From contig CAYUCL010000002.1 in assembly GCA_964443325.1 (NCBI GenBank), positions 129,873 through 193,872 of the forward strand: DNA of 64,000 bases. The letters are read 5' to 3'. Under the pieces are notes generated by a model. It worked only from the letters and a program-made list of their open reading frames with translations. It made no database searches and had not been told where the DNA came from. A program made the position numbers and the translations under genes. The first letter of the stretch is position 1; each line of letters starts with the position of its first letter. The stretch is from DAOUVR01 sp034430535 (GTDB lineage: Bacteria > Chloroflexota > Dehalococcoidia > E44-bin15). Shown here in pieces: positions 60,043-64,000 of this stretch.

Positions 60043-60726
60043 ATGAAATTACGACCAAAAGGCCTTGGTTGGGAAAAAGTAAATGCACGAAAGACCGAGC
60101 TCATACAAAGATGTTTGCCTGTCGAGTCAGTTGCCGACTTTGGAGGGACCTGGGGTGTTGAAGGAGGATATGCGGTTAAATGCGCTACTGATTTTCAAGT
60201 GCCCAAGGTGTTTTTGATAGATGAACTTCGCCCCTCGGTAGATCTTCATACGAGCATAAGCTTTATTCAAGGAGACTTTTCAAGTGAACGGATACTAGAG
60301 CTAGTTCCAAATGTTGACTTGGTTCTTGCCTTCGATATCATTTTGCACCAGTACGGACCACTCAAAATGCTTATGAACCTGCTTGATAAAACCAATAAGT
60401 ACATAGCCATCGACCAGCCTACTATCAAAGAAGAGTTTTTGAAATTTGAAAGCGAGATGCCTTTCTTGCAAGGAATTCTAGACGAGAAAACACGCAAAGC
60501 TATCTATCCCGGCTCCATGGGAGCTGGATATCCAAACGGGTTCTGGCATCCTAAAGATTTTCGTACCAACCACTGGCTTTGGGGAATTCCGAAACACCTA
60601 GTAAAAGTATGGTTGGAAGCAAAGGATTTTGAAATTGTCTTCGAGAAAGCTGAAGAGATAAATAAGGTTTGGTATCATTGGGGTTTTGTTGCCCAAAGAA
60701 AAGCAGACAGCCCAAATCAATTATGA
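60043..60726 (+). CDS. Methyltransferase-like protein
   Basis: A 227-residue protein. VADFGGTWGVEGGYAVKCAT resembles motif I of SAM methyltransferases, and VDLVLAFDIILHQYGPL resembles motif II. The C-terminal half (PNGFWHPKDFRTNHWLWGIP) is specific to this subgroup and has no named role. It starts after GAGAGAA. It lies between a methyltransferase and the DegT gene in one transcript. Confidence 0.7.
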   Translation: MKLRPKGLGWEKVNARKTELIQRCLPVESVADFGGTWGVEGGYAVKCATDFQVPKVFLIDELRPSVDLHTSISFIQGDFSSERILELVPNVDLVLAFDIILHQYGPLKMLMNLLDKTNKYIAIDQPTIKEEFLKFESEMPFLQGILDEKTRKAIYPGSMGAGYPNGFWHPKDFRTNHWLWGIPKHLVKVWLEAKDFEIVFEKAEEINKVWYHWGFVAQRKADSPNQL

Positions 60727-60730
60727 AGTC

Positions 60731-61837
60731 ATGAAGATGATAAATGTTACCAAGTCTGACCTTCCTGAGCTCGAAAAATACGTTGAGTATTTGAAGAGAA
60801 TATGGTCGGGTAGGTGGTTGACAAACGACGGTGAGTTTCTGCAACTGCTAGAGGCAAAATTGGAAGAATACTTAAGAGTCAGGAATTTGGTGCTTGTTGC
60901 TAACGGCACATTGGCCCTTCAGCTCGCGATAAAGGTACTCGAACTTAAAGGAGAGGTTATTACCACTCCTTTTACCTTCGCAGCTACTACAAACGTAATA
61001 TTATGGGAAGGACTGACTCCGGTTTTTTCAGATATTGACCCTGAGACATTTAATGTCGACCCTGAGCAAGTAGAGAAGAGCATAACTGAGAGGACCAGCG
61101 CGGTACTTGCAACACATGTATATGGCAACCCCTGTTATGTCGAGGAGCTTAGAGAAATCGCTGGTAAACACAACTTAAGATTGATTTACGATGCTGCGCA
61201 TGCTTTTGGTGTTGAATACAAAAAGCAGTCCGTTTTTAATTATGGAGACATATCAACATTAAGCTTCCATGCTACAAAAGTTTTCAATACTATCGAGGGC
61301 GGAGCTATTATTGGCAAAAATGAAGAGCTATTTGACAAATTGAGACTGTTGAGAAACCACGGTATCAAATCTGAGGAGGAGGTCATTCTTCCTGGGTTAA
61401 ACGCCAAGATGAACGAGTTTCAGGCAGCTATGGGGCTCTGTAACCTTGAGAATATCGATGAAAACATTCAATCGAGAAAAAGGATCTATGAACATTATAA
61501 AGAACAACTAGCCGATACAAATATCAAATTCCAAAAAATAATAGCATCTAAATATAACTATATTTATATGCCGATATGCTTTAACAACATTGAAAAACGG
61601 GATGAAGCGTATTCAGAGCTCGTCACGAATGGAATTAAGCCGAGAAAGTACTTCTTCCCTTTAATAACAAACTCGCATTACTTTGAGAAAATGGGTGTAG
61701 ATTTAACTAAAAAATATAACCTGAGATGGGCATCTGATATTTCGGGTAGAGTATTATGTCTTCCTTTATACCCTGATCTGGAAATATCAGTGGTAGACGA
61801 AATTATCACCATAATAAAAAACGTTACGCGGCGATGA
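60731..61837 (+). CDS. DegT/DnrJ/EryC1/StrS sugar aminotransferase
   Basis: A 368-residue PLP enzyme that aminates 4-keto or 3-keto nucleotide sugars. ANGTLALQLAIKVL binds the phosphate, D154 in LIYDAAHAFGVEY faces the pyridine N, and K183 in LSFHATKVFNTIEGG carries PLP. ATG 60731 is taken as start, five bases after the upstream stop; the frame extends upstream into that gene. It likely works on dTDP-4-keto-6-deoxyglucose made by RfbB, feeding the NeuD-like acyltransferase. Confidence 0.92.
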   Translation: MKMINVTKSDLPELEKYVEYLKRIWSGRWLTNDGEFLQLLEAKLEEYLRVRNLVLVANGTLALQLAIKVLELKGEVITTPFTFAATTNVILWEGLTPVFSDIDPETFNVDPEQVEKSITERTSAVLATHVYGNPCYVEELREIAGKHNLRLIYDAAHAFGVEYKKQSVFNYGDISTLSFHATKVFNTIEGGAIIGKNEELFDKLRLLRNHGIKSEEEVILPGLNAKMNEFQAAMGLCNLENIDENIQSRKRIYEHYKEQLADTNIKFQKIIASKYNYIYMPICFNNIEKRDEAYSELVTNGIKPRKYFFPLITNSHYFEKMGVDLTKKYNLRWASDISGRVLCLPLYPDLEISVVDEIITIIKNVTRR

Positions 61838-61917
61838 ATCAGCATAAGCTTTTCATAATAATCCTTAACTGGAAAGGGCTTGAGGAAGTCGCAGGGTGCC
61901 TGGAATGTTGTACATAA
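61834..61917 (+). pseudogene. Truncated GT2 glycosyltransferase, N-terminus only
   Basis: An ATG overlapping the aminotransferase stop (ATGA) begins MNQHKLFIIILNWKGLEEVA and stops after 27 codons. The IIILNWKGLE block is the classic opening of family 2 glycosyltransferases. The normal continuation (DDASTDG and DxD) is missing, so the gene was cut soon after its start. Confidence 0.65.
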
Positions 61918-62343
61918 AAAAAATAGGGGTTCATAATTATAGAAAGAAGTAAAGATTCTATGGATAAAGCCTAGATTGATTTAGATGTGGAGCTAATCGA
62001 AACCAGCCATGTCATTTAGCATCTAGCGAGACATCATCTACTATGATCTTACAAAGAGTGGCTCAGAATCTTAAAGTAATGAGATAAATTATTAAATTAT
62101 TGATTACGACGGATTCCGCTGAGTTTGATAAAGAGTGTATGGGGGAAAAGAGAAATGGTTACATAGTATTTCTGGGGTGCAAACACTTTCTGGAAATACA
62201 CACACGTTTGGATATAATTCTCAAAGATTGGAAGACATCCTGGAGAAGGCATCGTTGAAAGATATTCACCGGGGAAAGCGCTAAAATCTTCAGGGTAAAC
62301 TGGATTCGTGCTTAACGTTTGAGTGTGTTAATGGTACTAAGCT
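61918..62343 (+). other. AT-rich gene-free stretch, probable deletion scar
   Basis: About 425 bases with stops in all frames. Around 62210-62285, the frame reading YNSQRLEDILEKASLKDIHR resembles the end of a methyltransferase or sugar enzyme, but this is weak. I see no RNA or regulatory element that I can name. Confidence 0.35.
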
Positions 62344-63543
62344 ATGAAAATCTCAATTCTAACACCAGATATGTCGTATAACTGCCTTGGCAGAGCCTAT
62401 TTGCTGGCTAGAGTATTGCAGAGGCAGTATTCAGTAGAGATTGTAGGGCCCATATTTGGCAATGGTATATGGGAGCCGCTTGCTGAGGTTGACGATTTGA
62501 GCTACAAAACTGTGGGTGGGGGCACTTTCCCGCGGTTTCCGCGCTTTCCACGGTTTCTCCCTCAGATAAGAGAACTGCTGAGGGAAATCACCGGCGATGT
62601 GATTTATGCCTCGAAACCTCTTTTTACCAGCTACGGAATAGGACTACTAAGGAAGCTAGCTAGTAGAAGACCACTAATCCTGGATATAGACGACTGGCAG
62701 ATGGGATTCCGAAAAGAAAACCTCAGGAACCTATCTCCTACTCAACGTATTCGATCGTTGGTTGATTCCGCCGCTCAGCCGCACAGGACGGGCTCTTACT
62801 GGAACAGCTTGTTCTGTCAACAACTGATTCGCTTGACTGATGAAATCACGGTCTCCAATAGGTTTCTCCAGGAGAAGTTTGGGGGAACAATCGTATGCCA
62901 TGGTAGAGATACAGAAGCCCTTAATCCTGAGAAATTTGATAAGGACCTACTCAGAGAGAGATACGGCATAGGCAAAAATATCAAACTTATGATGTTCTTT
63001 GGCACCCTCAGACCCCACAAGGGTATAGAAGACCTTATCGAGGCAACCAGCCAGCTTCGGGACAGAGAAATAATGCTAACCCTTGTGGGAGTGGATATAG
63101 ATAACTACTCTAAGAATGTAACAACACTGGCAAGACAAAAGCTTGGTGAAAGATTTAAGGCATTCGGGCTACAGCCATTTCAGAAGGTTCCTGAGTTTCT
63201 AGTCATGAGCGATGTTGTAGTAATACCCCAGAATAAAACCTTTGCCACAATAGGCCAGACGCCAGCGAAGGTCTTTGATGCTATGGCAATGGCAAAGCCG
63301 ATTATAGCTACTGCCGTCTCCGACCTGCCAGAAATCTTAGATGGCTGTGGTTGGATCGTCGAATCTGAAAACCCTCAACAGCTAGCCCAGGCTATACAAT
63401 ATGTAGTTGACCATCCCGAGGAATCGGAAAGAGTAGCGTGGAAGGCTCGACAAAAGTGCGTAGAGAGGTATAGCTGGGATGCGATAGAAAGTGTCTTAGT
63501 CAATGTGTTTGAGAAATATCGACAAGACCATGCTTTTTCGTAA
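62344..63543 (+). CDS. Glycosyltransferase family 4
   Basis: A 399-residue GT-B enzyme. The N-terminal domain has the tandem Pro-Arg-Phe stretch RFPRFPRFLPQ near residue 65. The C-terminal donor domain has LMMFFGTLRPHKGIEDLIEA and KVFDAMAMAKPIIATAVSDL, where the usual E-x7-E is only partly kept. It starts at an ATG without a strong ribosome site. It precedes the FkbM gene by 18 bases. Confidence 0.88.
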   Translation: MKISILTPDMSYNCLGRAYLLARVLQRQYSVEIVGPIFGNGIWEPLAEVDDLSYKTVGGGTFPRFPRFPRFLPQIRELLREITGDVIYASKPLFTSYGIGLLRKLASRRPLILDIDDWQMGFRKENLRNLSPTQRIRSLVDSAAQPHRTGSYWNSLFCQQLIRLTDEITVSNRFLQEKFGGTIVCHGRDTEALNPEKFDKDLLRERYGIGKNIKLMMFFGTLRPHKGIEDLIEATSQLRDREIMLTLVGVDIDNYSKNVTTLARQKLGERFKAFGLQPFQKVPEFLVMSDVVVIPQNKTFATIGQTPAKVFDAMAMAKPIIATAVSDLPEILDGCGWIVESENPQQLAQAIQYVVDHPEESERVAWKARQKCVERYSWDAIESVLVNVFEKYRQDHAFS

Positions 63544-63561
63544 TAGAAGGGGTAAATCCAT

Positions 63562-64000
63562 ATGCAATTTTTAAGCAGAGTATCACACAGGATCTCTCGT
63601 TTCTTCGAAATAGCACATGAGGAAGGATTTTCGTCAGCGATGCTGGCTGTGAAAAGATTTATTGTTCACAGAACAGGGGAAATCTGGCTATTGCCCTATC
63701 TAAGATTACGAACCAGACGGGGACTAGTTTTGAGAGAGATTCAAGGCAGCAAAATGTATTTGGACACTTGTGACCCAGGGATATCAAGAGAGCTCATATT
63801 GTACGGCGCTCACGAAGCGCTGGCAACCAAGGTAGTGCGAAGAGTGCTCAGCAGTGGCATGACGGTCATAGATATCGGAGCAAACCTGGGATATTACGCC
63901 CTTCTAGAAGCTTCACTTGTCGGAGAAGAAGGACAAGTCTACGCGCTTGAGCCTGTTCCTGAGAATTTCGAAATGCTCTCTAAGAACATCGAAGTTAATG
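63562..64000 (+). CDS. FkbM-family methyltransferase (cut by the right edge)
   Basis: The first ~146 residues are visible. After an N-terminal ~80-residue region and LDTCDPGISRELILYGAHE come motif I MTVIDIGANLGYYALLEASL and motif II VYALEPVPENFEML, diagnostic of FkbM methyltransferases, which often O-methylate sugars. AGAAGGGG lies before the ATG. The C-terminal half lies outside the window. Confidence 0.88.
   Translation, partial: MQFLSRVSHRISRFFEIAHEEGFSSAMLAVKRFIVHRTGEIWLLPYLRLRTRRGLVLREIQGSKMYLDTCDPGISRELILYGAHEALATKVVRRVLSSGMTVIDIGANLGYYALLEASLVGEEGQVYALEPVPENFEMLSKNIEVN

Overview
The window is bacterial chromosome of roughly 50% G+C with three parts: housekeeping genes, anaerobic redox metabolism, and a cell-surface glycan locus. 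Several things point to a strict anaerobe that handles CoA thioesters: a Kor/Hdr flavin and Fe-S cluster, a pair of 2-hydroxyacyl-CoA dehydratase/benzoyl-CoA-reductase-like proteins, a CaiB-type CoA transferase, and a thiolase with its OB-fold partner. Together with a single-subunit STT3 oligosaccharyltransferase, this resembles uncultured Dehalococcoidia (Chloroflexota). That placement is inferred from gene content; no rRNA gene is present to confirm it.\n\nLayout. 1-12 kb is an accessory mosaic: a membrane protein end, a PAP2 phosphatase, a lipoprotein, tRNA-Pro(TGG), hairpin-rich repeats, a secreted-protein/DUF916-like pair, thiolase plus OB-fold protein, three orphan genes, small proteins and a CoA transferase. 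Remnants of a second copy of the secreted-protein pair lie on both sides of the orphan genes (7.2 and 9.45 kb). 12.5-17.5 kb holds an MFS transporter, an Fe-S protein and two dehydratase-like subunits. 18-20.4 kb holds tsaD and a convergent DUF2851 gene. 20.5-31.1 kb is one long minus-strand cluster, korDABC followed by a giant HdrA/GltD fusion, an MvhD-like protein, an HdrC-HdrB fusion and an HdrA-MvhD fusion. It probably couples ferredoxin from 2-oxoacid oxidation to NAD(P)H and a disulfide or other acceptor. 31.3-32.1 kb has an XRE regulator and a frameshifted DUF488 gene. It mirrors the decayed DUF488 remnant beside DUF2851 at 20.2 kb, and both loci carry the same palindromic operator.\n\n32.2-47.7 kb is mostly core: CIRCE-controlled groES-groEL, a glycosyltransferase and glycogen-debranching-type glucosidase, an M16 protease, an MBL hydrolase, lysA-holB-ricT, and minus-strand operons dnaB-dnaD-dnaC-like (with rplI) and rpsU-yqeY. 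48-64 kb is the surface polysaccharide region: STT3, the dTDP-rhamnose genes rfbACDB, a UDP-sugar dehydrogenase, a Wzm/Wzt-type ABC exporter, then a markedly AT-richer run of glycosyltransferases, methyltransferases, a NeuD-like acyltransferase and a DegT aminotransferase, with two truncated genes. The right edge cuts an FkbM methyltransferase.\n\nThe most unusual items are the permuted HdrA-GltD-HdrA protein, the twice-present and reciprocally decayed XRE-DUF488-DUF2851 cassette with its TTACACG-N4-CGTGTAA operator, and the broken second copy of the secreted-protein operon. No CRISPR array, insertion sequence or prophage was recognised.
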